Of a DNA stretch of 64,000 nucleotides, positions 34,376 to 41,961 are shown one piece after another. The position numbers and the translations under genes were made by a program. The stretch is from Clostridia bacterium (GTDB lineage Bacteria > Bacillota > Clostridia > Christensenellales > UBA1242), in NCBI GenBank assembly GCA_900753315.1, contig CAADYP010000018.1, positions 1 to 64,000 of the forward strand, given 5' to 3'. The notes beneath the pieces were generated by a model. It was not told the DNA's origin. It ran no database searches and saw only the letters and a list, made by a program, of their open reading frames with translations. The first letter of the stretch is position 1; each line of letters opens with the position of its first letter.

Positions 34376-35434
34376 ATGGCTATTTTCAGAAATATAATGG
34401 CATTCATTGGTGGACTGGCTATTGTTCTTGGAGCTATTTTTGGGTTTGGAATGCTTAATAAAGACTTTCGGACCTTTGTTTGTAGCATTTTAGGAGCAGT
34501 ACCACAGCAAGAATACCAATTAGTAATTGAAGAAAAAGACAATCTTATGCTTCAACTTGAAAATACAACAGTTGAAATGCAAGCATTAACTAATGACAGA
34601 GATAACATTATTCAAGAAAGAGATAACTTGCTTATGGATATTGATAACTTGAATAATGAAATCAATAATTTAGTTATGGAAAGAACCTATTATGAAGATA
34701 GAATAAGAATGCTTGAAGATGACCTTATAATGAATGATGACCGAATCGAACAATATAGGCAAGAAATTGATATGTTGAATGATGAAATCTTTATGCTTAA
34801 TGATGAAATTATGAGATTGCATGACGATATTCGTTTTTATGATGATGAGATTATGCGTTTAAACGACGAAATTTCAAGTTTGCTTAATGAAATTGATAAC
34901 CTTAATTTAGAAATAGATAGGTTAAATAATGAACTTATGACTATTTCTACCACACTTGACAATGCTACTCTTCAATATTTAGGTAATTATGCAACAATAG
35001 AATATACAATTAATGATGGTGGTGGCTCTTGGACGGAGTGTAATACTGGTTCTGGAAATGCAACTTTTCATTATATGGGAAATGAATTAGAAAATGTTTT
35101 TAATGAATACAAAAATGCTTTGGATAAATTTAATTTAAGCATAGAAAATCAAGAAGAAACTTTTGTTCATGTTTTCAATTTTTATAGTATTGAAATTGAT
35201 AATACTGATATAGGTTTGGAAGCTCTTGCACATTCTTATGAAGTAGCACAAGATGTTGGCGTTAATTTTCAGTTAGTTTATGAAAATGAAAACATCGATA
35301 CTGAAACTTTTTTAGGACAAGTAAACATAGATGGGCAGTATATGTTAGATGTCGATTATATCTATAACTTAAATGTCGAAAACAAAGTTATATCTCTAAC
35401 TTGTAAAATTGTTGTGGAGTTGCTTAGTAATTGA
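34376..35434 (+). CDS. Membrane-anchored coiled-coil protein of unknown function (352 aa)
   Basis: Starts MAIFRNIMAFIGGLAIVLGA after AAAGGAGG. A single transmembrane helix (about 7-27) is followed by a long coiled coil (about 45-195) of nearly perfect heptads such as MLNDEIF, MLNDEIM, RLHDDIR, RLNDEIS and RLNNELM. A C-terminal beta-rich domain (205-352) follows. The coil is unusually acidic (Asp/Glu/Asn). It is the last gene inside the element, 15 bp before the attR core. It resembles a stalk holding a C-terminal head outside the cell. Function unknown. Confidence 0.7.
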   Translation: MAIFRNIMAFIGGLAIVLGAIFGFGMLNKDFRTFVCSILGAVPQQEYQLVIEEKDNLMLQLENTTVEMQALTNDRDNIIQERDNLLMDIDNLNNEINNLVMERTYYEDRIRMLEDDLIMNDDRIEQYRQEIDMLNDEIFMLNDEIMRLHDDIRFYDDEIMRLNDEISSLLNEIDNLNLEIDRLNNELMTISTTLDNATLQYLGNYATIEYTINDGGGSWTECNTGSGNATFHYMGNELENVFNEYKNALDKFNLSIENQEETFVHVFNFYSIEIDNTDIGLEALAHSYEVAQDVGVNFQLVYENENIDTETFLGQVNIDGQYMLDVDYIYNLNVENKVISLTCKIVVELLSN

Positions 35435-35449
35435 TAACAATCATATTCG

Positions 35450-35458
35450 CTCCGCCAT
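35450..35458 (+). repeat. Predicted attR core
   Basis: CTCCGCCAT matches the tRNA-Ser(UGA) 3' end at 23239-23247. It is followed 5 bp later by a strong terminator. Confidence 0.6.
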
Positions 35459-35462
35459 TATG

Positions 35463-35502
35463 AAGCAATCCAAACTTTTTAAAGTTGGATTGCTTTTTTA
35501 TT
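35463..35502 (+). terminator. Intrinsic terminator after attR, probably the original tRNA-Ser terminator
   Basis: AAGCAATCCAA pairs perfectly with TTGGATTGCTT around an AT-rich loop and is followed by a T-run. With the element removed it would sit 5 bp past the tRNA-Ser CCA end, like the terminator of tRNA-Ser(GCU). Confidence 0.8.
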
Positions 35503-35513
35503 TAAAAAAATTC

Positions 35514-35542
35514 TTGACAAACGCGATCCTGTGTCATATAAT
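35514..35542 (+). promoter_or_regulatory. Consensus promoter of the asnA leader
   Basis: TTGACA (35514-35519) and TATAAT (35537-35542) match the vegetative consensus exactly with a 17-bp spacer. Transcription should start near 35549, giving a 5' leader of about 350 nt before asnA. Confidence 0.9.
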
Positions 35543-35567
35543 ATGAACAAATCAAACAGGAGGAAAT

Positions 35568-35651
35568 ATGTTTAGATTGTTTAATAATAACAACAATAAT
35601 AATTCAAACGCATATTATATGGGTTTCATTTTTGTTGTTGAAAACATCTAA
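35568..35651 (+). CDS. Asn-rich leader peptide of asnA (27 aa)
   Basis: A 27-codon ORF starts at ATG 35568 with a perfect AGGAGG site. It begins MFRLF and then has seven consecutive Asn codons (residues 6-12), Ser, an eighth Asn, and a ninth at residue 26. Nine of 27 residues are Asn. It lies between a consensus promoter and an intrinsic terminator and upstream of the asparagine synthetase gene, as in trp and his attenuators. Ribosome stalling on the Asn run when charged tRNA-Asn is low is the inferred signal. Confidence 0.85.
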   Translation: MFRLFNNNNNNNSNAYYMGFIFVVENI

Positions 35652-35708
35652 TCACTTTTAAATTCGATTTTATCAACACTCTCTTGAAACTCAAGAGGGT
35701 GTTTTTTA
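35636..35708 (+). promoter_or_regulatory. Predicted transcription attenuator of asnA
   Basis: Terminator: ACACTCTCTTGA (35676-35687) pairs with TCAAGAGGGTGT (35691-35702, one G-U), followed by T6. Antiterminator: TGTTGAAAACATC (35636-35648) pairs with GATTTTATCAACA (35666-35678) at 11 of 13 positions and takes the first three bases of the terminator stem. A ribosome at the peptide stop codon (35649-35651) would cover the antiterminator left arm and allow termination. A ribosome stalled on the Asn codons (35583-35609) would leave it free. Confidence 0.7.
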
Positions 35709-35725
35709 TTACTATGTTTGGTTTT

Positions 35726-35756
35726 AAAGATACACCCACAAAGTGTATCTTTTTTA
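35726..35756 (+). terminator. Second intrinsic terminator in the asnA leader
   Basis: AAAGATACAC pairs perfectly with GTGTATCTTT over CCACAAA and is followed by further U residues. With the first it forms a tandem block to read-through 143 bp before asnA. Confidence 0.75.
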
Positions 35757-35769
35757 TTTGGAGATTAAT

Positions 35770-35841
35770 ATGAAAAAATTTAATGCCGTAGCTGGCGAAG
35801 ATGATAATAATATTTTAAATGGTTATGATAATTTTCCATAA
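35770..35841 (+). CDS. Second short leader ORF before asnA (23 aa)
   Basis: ATG 35770 has GGAG 6 nt upstream. The 23-aa product starts MKKFNAVAGEDDNNILNGYD and has five Asn and three Asp, the substrate and product amino acids of AsnA. A 9-bp hairpin GATAATTTT/AAAATTATC (35827-35853) overlaps its end. It could be a second sensing ORF or be incidental. Confidence 0.45.
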   Translation: MKKFNAVAGEDDNNILNGYDNFP

Positions 35842-35898
35842 AGAAAAATTATCCACAAGTCTATCTAGACAAATTTATTTGATTTAAGGAGAAAAACA

Positions 35899-36894
35899 AT
35901 GAAATTTATAAAAGAAAAATACACTGAAATAAGTGTTTTAGAAAAACAAAAATATATAAAACTTATCAAAGACAAATTTGAAAGAGAACTCGCAAAAGCA
36001 CTGAACCTTATCAGAATCTCTGCCCCTTTGTTGGTGACAAAAGAATCTGGGCTTCAAGACGATTTGAGTGGAGTTGAAAGAAAAGTTTCTTTTGACATCT
36101 TGAAAGATGGAAGAGAACTCGAAATTGTGCAAAGTCTTGCAAAATGGAAAAGATATGCTCTTAAAAAATATGGTTTCAAACCACACAAAGGACTATACAC
36201 GGACATGACTGCGATAAGAAGAGATGACAAAATGGACGAAACACATTCTATTTATGTAGACCAATGGGATTGGGAGAAAATCATATTGAAAAAAGATAGA
36301 ACACTTGCTTGTTTGGAAGAAACAGTAAAATCAATAGTTGGAGCGATCATCAAAACAAGTGATTATTTAAAAACAAAAGGATTTGATGGTGTTAAATTAT
36401 GTCCCGAAGTTTATTTCATCACTAGTCAACAACTTTTAGATCTTTATCCAACACTGTCAGCAAAAGAACGTGAACATGAAATCACAAAGAAATATAAAAC
36501 CGTTTTCATAATGCAAATTGGAGATAAACTCAGCGATGGACAACCACATGACCTTCGTGCACCCGACTATGACGATTGGACTCTTGACGGAGACTTATTG
36601 TTTTATCATGAAGTGCTTGATATAGCCCTTGAGATTTCAAGTATGGGTATCAGAGTTGACAAACAAAGCCTTCTTTCTCAACTTGAAAAAGCTGGAAAAC
36701 AAGAACGCTTGCAATATGATTTTCACAAATCAATTGTTGATGAAAGTTTGCCTTTGACAATAGGAGGAGGAATTGGACAAAGCCGTTTGTGTCAGTTGTT
36801 ACTAGCAAGAGCTCACATTGGAGAAGTTCAAGCATCATATTGGGACAAAGACACCATTCAAGAATGTGAAAAACTTGGCATTGAATTGTTATAA
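35899..36894 (+). CDS. asnA: Aspartate-ammonia ligase (asparagine synthetase A)
   Basis: The 331-aa protein matches AsnA along its whole length. Features are the N-terminal QKYIKLIKDKFERELAKALN helix, GLQDDLSGVERKVSF, LYTDMTAIRRDD, SIYVDQWDWEKII, RAPDYDDW and the C-terminal GGGIGQSRLCQLLL class II synthetase-like ATP motif. It makes asparagine from aspartate, ammonia and ATP. In many Firmicutes asnA is controlled by a tRNA-Asn T-box; no T-box motif is visible here, and an Asn-codon leader peptide precedes it instead. It has an AAGGAG site and a terminator at 36913. Confidence 0.97.
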   Translation: MKFIKEKYTEISVLEKQKYIKLIKDKFERELAKALNLIRISAPLLVTKESGLQDDLSGVERKVSFDILKDGRELEIVQSLAKWKRYALKKYGFKPHKGLYTDMTAIRRDDKMDETHSIYVDQWDWEKIILKKDRTLACLEETVKSIVGAIIKTSDYLKTKGFDGVKLCPEVYFITSQQLLDLYPTLSAKEREHEITKKYKTVFIMQIGDKLSDGQPHDLRAPDYDDWTLDGDLLFYHEVLDIALEISSMGIRVDKQSLLSQLEKAGKQERLQYDFHKSIVDESLPLTIGGGIGQSRLCQLLLARAHIGEVQASYWDKDTIQECEKLGIELL

Positions 36895-36912
36895 GGGTTT
36901 AAGTTTCAAAAT

Positions 36913-36945
36913 AAAAAAGTAGCAGAAATTGTTGCTACTTTTTTT
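36913..36945. terminator. Bidirectional terminator between asnA and the U32 gene
   Basis: AAAAAAGTAGCA pairs perfectly with TGCTACTTTTTT over 8 nt and serves two convergent genes. Confidence 0.85.
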
Positions 36946-36948
36946 ACT

Positions 36949-38955
36949 TTAATCAGTCAAATAGAATGTACATGTCGAAAGTTTTTTTCTCTTTATTTTT
37001 AAAACTTTTCCATTCTGCATCTTGAGTGCATAACCATCAGAATAAGGACACTTATCACAACCTACTCCAAGGTCACATTTGAAAGGACAATGTCTCAAAG
37101 TCATGTAAGGGAAATTTGTTTTTGCTACAAAACAATCCTCTGCACAAATTACTGGCAAACCAAGATAAGAAACTGTGGTTTTGTTGAAAACATTTAGTCC
37201 TCCGCCAGCAATTTTTTCACACTCAAAATCAAGACCATAAAGATTGTTTACTATGACAGGTATATTATTTTTCTCAACTATATTTTGAAGTTTTGCTATA
37301 TCTTTTTTCAGAGCGAAATTTGGCAAATCAAGATACATCTTTCTATTTTCTTTTTTACATATTTCTCTAAATGCCAAAATGTCTCGTTTGTCATAAATCT
37401 CAGGGGAATAAATGACATTTTTATGAGCAAATTTTCGCACTCTTTCTGCAATTTCAAAATCGCCAAATATCTCCACATTTTCTGTTTCTAAAGAAATGTT
37501 TTTTAGTTCCAAATTGTGCTTTTCATTGTTTAAAACAAACAATTTTAAAGTTGTATAGAAATTTCTTCTAAACTCATTTAATATTGATTTTGATACAAAA
37601 ATACCATCGGTTTCAAAAGAAATTTGTGGACAAAAATATTCATTCTTCTCAAAACATTTTTCAATGTCACTTTGTTGCATTGGTTGAGATTTTGCTTTTT
37701 CCAACACCTCTCCCTTGAATAATATTTTTTGTCCCAGTATTTCAGTCTCAGCATAAAGTTTTTTGCCAGCAAATGCTTTCACCACAATATCCAAACTTGC
37801 GTTCTTTGAATATTTTAAAATGGTTTGCTCCAAATCAAAATCAGAAATCAAATTAACAAAATTGTCTTTTCCTGCTTTTTGAGTGGTGGTTGTTACATAC
37901 AAATTTTTGTCAACTTTTTTCAAATCAAAAAGCGCAATTGTGCTCACTTCTTCTTTTTGCTTATTGAAAAGTTTTATTGATGATTTTTGAGACAATTCTT
38001 TGTTTGAACTAAAGAAAACCTCATTAAACTTCTTGCCAATTTTCACTGCTGTTACCTTTCCAATTTCAACCCCAATGTGATTGTTGTAATGGGAAATGAT
38101 TTTTCCGTTTCCGTCAAAATAACCAGCCGTATATTCTCTGTTGAAAGCAAGTTTTAAATCTTCTTGATTTGTTTTTTCTCCTTTCAATGCTTGAGCATAT
38201 TGTTTTGTTGTCATTGCAACATAAAAAGGTCTTCTTGCACGACCCTCAATTTTCAAAACATCAACACCAGCATTTTTCAAATCATCAAGTCTTTGTAACA
38301 TATTGAAATCTTTTGCACTAAGAAGATAACCGGATTTCAAAGTTTTTCCATCCTTTTGCAATTCATATGGAAGGCGACAAAGTTGTTTGCATTTCCCACG
38401 ATTTCCACTCGCATCACAAAGATAAGAACTCAAATAACAGTTTCCAGAAAAGCAAACACAAAGTGCACCTTGTGCAAAGTATTCTATTTCAACTTTTGTG
38501 TTTTCTCTTATTCTTTTGATTTCATCAAGCGGTGTTTCTCTTGCGAGAACAACTCTTTTAAATCCTAACTTTTCCGCTTGTTTGACTCCTTCTAGATTGT
38601 GAAGCCCCATTTGTGTGCTTGCATGAATTTCGATTTCAGGGTAAAATTTATGGAGCAAATATGCCAATCCTAAATCCTGCACAATGAAACTGTCAACACC
38701 TTTATTATATGCTTTTACAACAAGTTCCACTGCACGAGAAAGTTCATCATCCCGAAACAATATGTTTACTGCAAGGTTTATTTTGACATTGTTAATGTGT
38801 GCAAAAAACACAACTTCGTCAAGGTCTTCCACAGAAAATCCTTCTATATTGTTTCTGGCGTTGAAATCCTTGACACCGAGATACACTTCATCAGCACCAT
38901 AATAAACAGCCATTTTCAAGCTTTGAAAATTTCCAACAGGAGACAGAATTTTCAT
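36949..38955 (-). CDS. Peptidase U32 family protein (RlhA/TrhP-like)
   Basis: The 668-aa protein starts MKILSPVGNFQSLKMAVYYG, the U32 N-terminus. It has the family motif EYFAQGALCVCFSGNCYLSS (about 157-176), then C-x-x-x-C in GKCKQLCRLPYEL. A C-terminal extension of about 300 residues ends with CPFKC and CDKCPY Cys clusters, probably an Fe-S or zinc site. Members with this long form (RlhA, TrhP, YrrO-type) take part in RNA hydroxylation; older annotation as collagenase is unlikely to be right here. It stands alone, 50 bp from lysC. Confidence 0.85.
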   Translation of the reverse strand: MKILSPVGNFQSLKMAVYYGADEVYLGVKDFNARNNIEGFSVEDLDEVVFFAHINNVKINLAVNILFRDDELSRAVELVVKAYNKGVDSFIVQDLGLAYLLHKFYPEIEIHASTQMGLHNLEGVKQAEKLGFKRVVLARETPLDEIKRIRENTKVEIEYFAQGALCVCFSGNCYLSSYLCDASGNRGKCKQLCRLPYELQKDGKTLKSGYLLSAKDFNMLQRLDDLKNAGVDVLKIEGRARRPFYVAMTTKQYAQALKGEKTNQEDLKLAFNREYTAGYFDGNGKIISHYNNHIGVEIGKVTAVKIGKKFNEVFFSSNKELSQKSSIKLFNKQKEEVSTIALFDLKKVDKNLYVTTTTQKAGKDNFVNLISDFDLEQTILKYSKNASLDIVVKAFAGKKLYAETEILGQKILFKGEVLEKAKSQPMQQSDIEKCFEKNEYFCPQISFETDGIFVSKSILNEFRRNFYTTLKLFVLNNEKHNLELKNISLETENVEIFGDFEIAERVRKFAHKNVIYSPEIYDKRDILAFREICKKENRKMYLDLPNFALKKDIAKLQNIVEKNNIPVIVNNLYGLDFECEKIAGGGLNVFNKTTVSYLGLPVICAEDCFVAKTNFPYMTLRHCPFKCDLGVGCDKCPYSDGYALKMQNGKVLKIKRKKLSTCTFYLTD

Positions 38956-39004
38956 GATTTAAGTATAACATCTTTTGTTTAAAAAGTGAAGAGAAAACTT
39001 GTTT

Positions 39005-39961
39005 CTATTGATTTTCGTATAAAGATTTTATTGTTTCTTTATAATTCTCTCTGCTTGCAAGAATCACTCTGTAATCATCATATCTTTCACAAACAAAAAT
39101 TTTTGCAAAATCATCACACATTTTATAGCATATATAACTGGATGAATTTTTATTAGTTTGAGAAACTTCAGTCCCTTGATTTTGAGGTTCAAAGATGGAT
39201 TTGACACAAAGTTTTGTTCTTGTGTCATTCAAAATTTTTGCACATTCGGCATGCACCACATTTGCATCCATCGCCGTCATAAATTCCAAATCATGATACG
39301 AAAGTGTTTTAATTGGTTTTGTTTTTAAAATGTTTGGATTGACTCCAAAAATCCCTTCAACATCCGTCCAGTTTTCATAAATGGTTGCATTTGAGAGAGC
39401 GGCACAAAAAGCACCCGATACATCACCACCACCACGAGAAAAAAGTTTTATCCGTCCGTTTCCACAAAAATAAAACCCAGGCACAGTAATACGCTTATAT
39501 TTGTTTAAATAATATTCCAATCTTTCTTTTGATTTCTGAAAATCTATTTTCTCTCCGTCAAAAAACAAGATTTTCTCTGCGGGGACAAACTTTATGTTTA
39601 GATATTTTGCCATGATAAAAGTCGTAAAATATTCTCCGCGAGACAACAATTTTTCTTTGTCATTCGTCTTTAAATATTCGTCAAATGTTTTGTTGAGATG
39701 GCGAATTATATTGAATTTCACTCCGGTCGTTTTCAACAACTTCTCAAACTTTCCCAAAATTTTCTCTTTTGTCTTTTCTCTGTTTTCTTCATCAGCAAAC
39801 TCAATCAAGAGATCTGTCATTTTCGTGTCCTGCTTGTTTTCTTTTCCAATGGCAGAAAACACAAAAACTTTTCTTTCTTTTGATTCTTCCAAAAGGGTTT
39901 TTATATTTTTTATAGCAGTAGGATATGCTGTGCAAGTTCCACCAAATTTGCAAACTATCAT
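39005..39961 (-). CDS. lysC: Aspartokinase, short form without obvious ACT pair
   Basis: The 318-aa protein has the kinase motifs KFGGTCTA (5-12), FSAIGKENKQDTKMTD, SRGGGDVSGA (about 176-185) and ENWTDVEGIFGVNP. It phosphorylates aspartate, the first step to lysine, diaminopimelate, threonine and methionine. The catalytic domain ends near residue 255. Only about 60 residues follow where two ACT domains (about 150 residues) are usual, so allosteric feedback may be absent or reduced. Its start overlaps the asd stop (ATGA). Confidence 0.9.
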   Translation of the reverse strand: MIVCKFGGTCTAYPTAIKNIKTLLEESKERKVFVFSAIGKENKQDTKMTDLLIEFADEENREKTKEKILGKFEKLLKTTGVKFNIIRHLNKTFDEYLKTNDKEKLLSRGEYFTTFIMAKYLNIKFVPAEKILFFDGEKIDFQKSKERLEYYLNKYKRITVPGFYFCGNGRIKLFSRGGGDVSGAFCAALSNATIYENWTDVEGIFGVNPNILKTKPIKTLSYHDLEFMTAMDANVVHAECAKILNDTRTKLCVKSIFEPQNQGTEVSQTNKNSSSYICYKMCDDFAKIFVCERYDDYRVILASRENYKETIKSLYENQ

Positions 39962-40929
39962 TTCTTTTCTCTCAAAAACATTTCCAAAATTTGCACTCCA
40001 TTTTGTGCCGCACCTTTACGCAGGTTGTCAGAACAAACAAAAATATCAAATGCATTCTTTTCAAAACTATTTCTTATTCTTCCAACCAAAACATCGTCTT
40101 TCCCTTTTGTCTTAAACGGCATTGGAAAATCTGGTGCATTGTCCATCACTGTGACGCCATGTGTGTTCTTCAAAGTGTCAATTATCTCTTGCAAAGTCGC
40201 ATCACATTTTGTCTTGAAATGAATTGACAAGCTGTGGCAAACTGTTATTGGCACGCGCACACAAGTAGCTGCAATCTTTATTTCTGAATCACCCAAAATT
40301 TTTCTTGTTTCAAACAACATCTTGTTCTCTTCTGTTGAATTCCCGTATTCGTCAATCGTTCCAATCTGCGGAATAAGGTTATCATATATTGGAAAAACAA
40401 AAGACTTCAATTTTTCTTGTTTTTTCGTTTTTATATCATCAAGTGCAACTTTTCCTGCTCCACTTACAGCTTGATAGGTCGAATAAACTATCTCTTCAAG
40501 TCCAAATTTTTTGTGAATCTCATAAAGAGCCATCACTCCAGCAGCAGTCGAACAATTTGGATTGCATATCAAATTTCCTTTTGCTTCTTGAAAATTTATT
40601 TCTGGCACTATCAATGGAAATTCCTTGCGATATAAAGATGAAAAATCAATAACTTTCGCTCCGTTTTTCAAAAACTTTGAAACATATTTACCAGACACTT
40701 CTTCTCTGGTGCAAAACAGGGCATAGTCAAATTTGGTCTTTTTAAACGTTTGGTCAGACAAACTTTTTGTTATGTATTTTTTTCTTCCAATATACAGTGG
40801 CAATCCATCATTATCCTTTGATGCAAAAAGGAAAAAATTGTTTTTGTCAAGATTTCGTTCTTTCAATATTTTAAGCACAGTGCGTCCAACTATTCCAGAC
40901 GCACCAATTATTGCAATGTTTTTTCTCAC
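39958..40929 (-). CDS. asd: Aspartate-semialdehyde dehydrogenase
   Basis: The 323-aa protein starts at GTG 40929 (MRKNIAIIGASGIVGRTVLK, GAGGTG upstream). Features are the NADP-binding GASGIVG loop, the active-site segment NPNCSTAAG with Cys at about 127, and YQAVSGAGKVALDD. It reduces aspartyl phosphate to aspartate semialdehyde. It is the first gene of a two-gene unit with lysC and is divergent from ddh. Confidence 0.95.
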   Translation of the reverse strand: MRKNIAIIGASGIVGRTVLKILKERNLDKNNFFLFASKDNDGLPLYIGRKKYITKSLSDQTFKKTKFDYALFCTREEVSGKYVSKFLKNGAKVIDFSSLYRKEFPLIVPEINFQEAKGNLICNPNCSTAAGVMALYEIHKKFGLEEIVYSTYQAVSGAGKVALDDIKTKKQEKLKSFVFPIYDNLIPQIGTIDEYGNSTEENKMLFETRKILGDSEIKIAATCVRVPITVCHSLSIHFKTKCDATLQEIIDTLKNTHGVTVMDNAPDFPMPFKTKGKDDVLVGRIRNSFEKNAFDIFVCSDNLRKGAAQNGVQILEMFLREKK

Positions 40930-41039
40930 GTTTTCACCTCACAACTTTTTATATGAATCTAAAAAAATTGTTGTTATAAAAATTTTCTCTTAACACTTCC
41001 TCTTTTGTCATCATAAAAATTTCTGTAAGGAGAATTTAT

Positions 41040-41945
41040 ATGAAAATACCAGTAGGCGTAGTGGGTTATGGTAATTTGGGAAGGAGCGTTGTTGAAAACT
41101 TGCAAAATGACAAAACTTTTCAACTTGAAGCAGTTTTTTCAAGAAGAGATTTGCCAATAGCAACAAGTTATTCTGACATCTTGAAATTTAAAGACAAAAT
41201 AGAACTTTTGTTCGTGTGCGGTGGCTCGCAAAATGAATTGGAGGAACAAACAAACTTTCTTATCAAACATTTCAATTTGATTGAAAGTTATGACAACCAC
41301 AACCGACTCAAATCACACATTCAGGATTTGGATTTGGCAGCAAAAGGACATCAAAAAATTGCACTTTGTTCTTTTGGCTGGGATCCAGGACTTTTTAGTT
41401 TGATGCGCGGACTCTTTGATAGTCTCGGTCAAAATCCATATTCATTTTGGGGCAAAGGGTTAAGTCAAGGACACACACAAGCAATCAAAAATATTGATGG
41501 TGTCATTGATGGACTGCAATTTACTTTGCCAAACAAGGACATTATTGCCAAAATCAAAAATGGAGAGAGTGTCAAAGTTTCAAAGGATTTTCATAAGCGA
41601 CTGTGCTATGTCGTTTGTTCAAAAGAAAAAAGAGCAGAGATAGAACACAAAATCAAAAGCATGCCAGACTACTTTTTAGGATATGAGACAGAAGTAAAAT
41701 TTGTTTCTCAAGAGAGTTTGGATAAACTCAAATCATTTGCTCACAAAGGGCAAGTTTTAACATCGAACAACACAATGAATTTCTCGTTAAATCTTCCGTC
41801 AAATCCAAAATTTACAGCAAATGTTATGACCACATTTGCAAGAGCTTATCCAAAATTGAAAGAAGAAAAAAAGTTTGGTGCACACGATATTTTTGACATT
41901 CCTATGAAATATGTTTTGAAAGAAGAACCATACAGATATCTCTAA
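41040..41945 (+). CDS. ddh: meso-Diaminopimelate dehydrogenase
   Basis: The 301-aa protein has the Rossmann start MKIPVGVVGYGNLGRSVVEN and the family segments FVCGGSQNELEEQ, SFGWDPGLFSLMRG, FWGKGLSQGHTQAI and TSNNTMNFSLNLPSNP. It converts tetrahydrodipicolinate straight to meso-DAP with ammonia and NADPH, bypassing the acylated routes. With lysC, asd, dapA and dapB in the same 5 kb, it completes the pathway from aspartate to the wall precursor. dapB follows after 16 bp. Confidence 0.95.
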   Translation: MKIPVGVVGYGNLGRSVVENLQNDKTFQLEAVFSRRDLPIATSYSDILKFKDKIELLFVCGGSQNELEEQTNFLIKHFNLIESYDNHNRLKSHIQDLDLAAKGHQKIALCSFGWDPGLFSLMRGLFDSLGQNPYSFWGKGLSQGHTQAIKNIDGVIDGLQFTLPNKDIIAKIKNGESVKVSKDFHKRLCYVVCSKEKRAEIEHKIKSMPDYFLGYETEVKFVSQESLDKLKSFAHKGQVLTSNNTMNFSLNLPSNPKFTANVMTTFARAYPKLKEEKKFGAHDIFDIPMKYVLKEEPYRYL

Positions 41946-41961
41946 AATCAAAGGAGTTTTT

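Larger units (their letters stand above)
23248..35458. mobile_element. Integrative element in tRNA-Ser(UGA), about 12.2 kb
   Basis: The boundaries are inferred from the 9-bp repeat CTCCGCCAT at the tRNA 3' end and at 35450-35458, where a strong terminator, plausibly the original tRNA terminator, follows. The left end holds a 527-aa large serine recombinase whose gene ends next to attL. Cargo, in order: small coupled ORF, 53-aa protein, LexA-like repressor, zinc-ribbon protein, HTH protein, 79-aa protein, 1242-aa P-loop NTPase, and a cassette of four unknown proteins. I see no conjugation, replication or virion genes, so it may be a passenger or satellite island. Confidence 0.7.

Noticed and set aside
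35549..35898. T-box riboswitch for asnA
   Set aside because: No conserved T-box sequence (AGGGTGG-N-ACCGCG) or stem I elements are present; GAGGGTG here is just part of the terminator stem.
40930..41039. Lysine riboswitch between asd and ddh
   Set aside because: The gap is 110 bp and AT-rich, too short for an L-box serving either gene, and has no matching conserved core.
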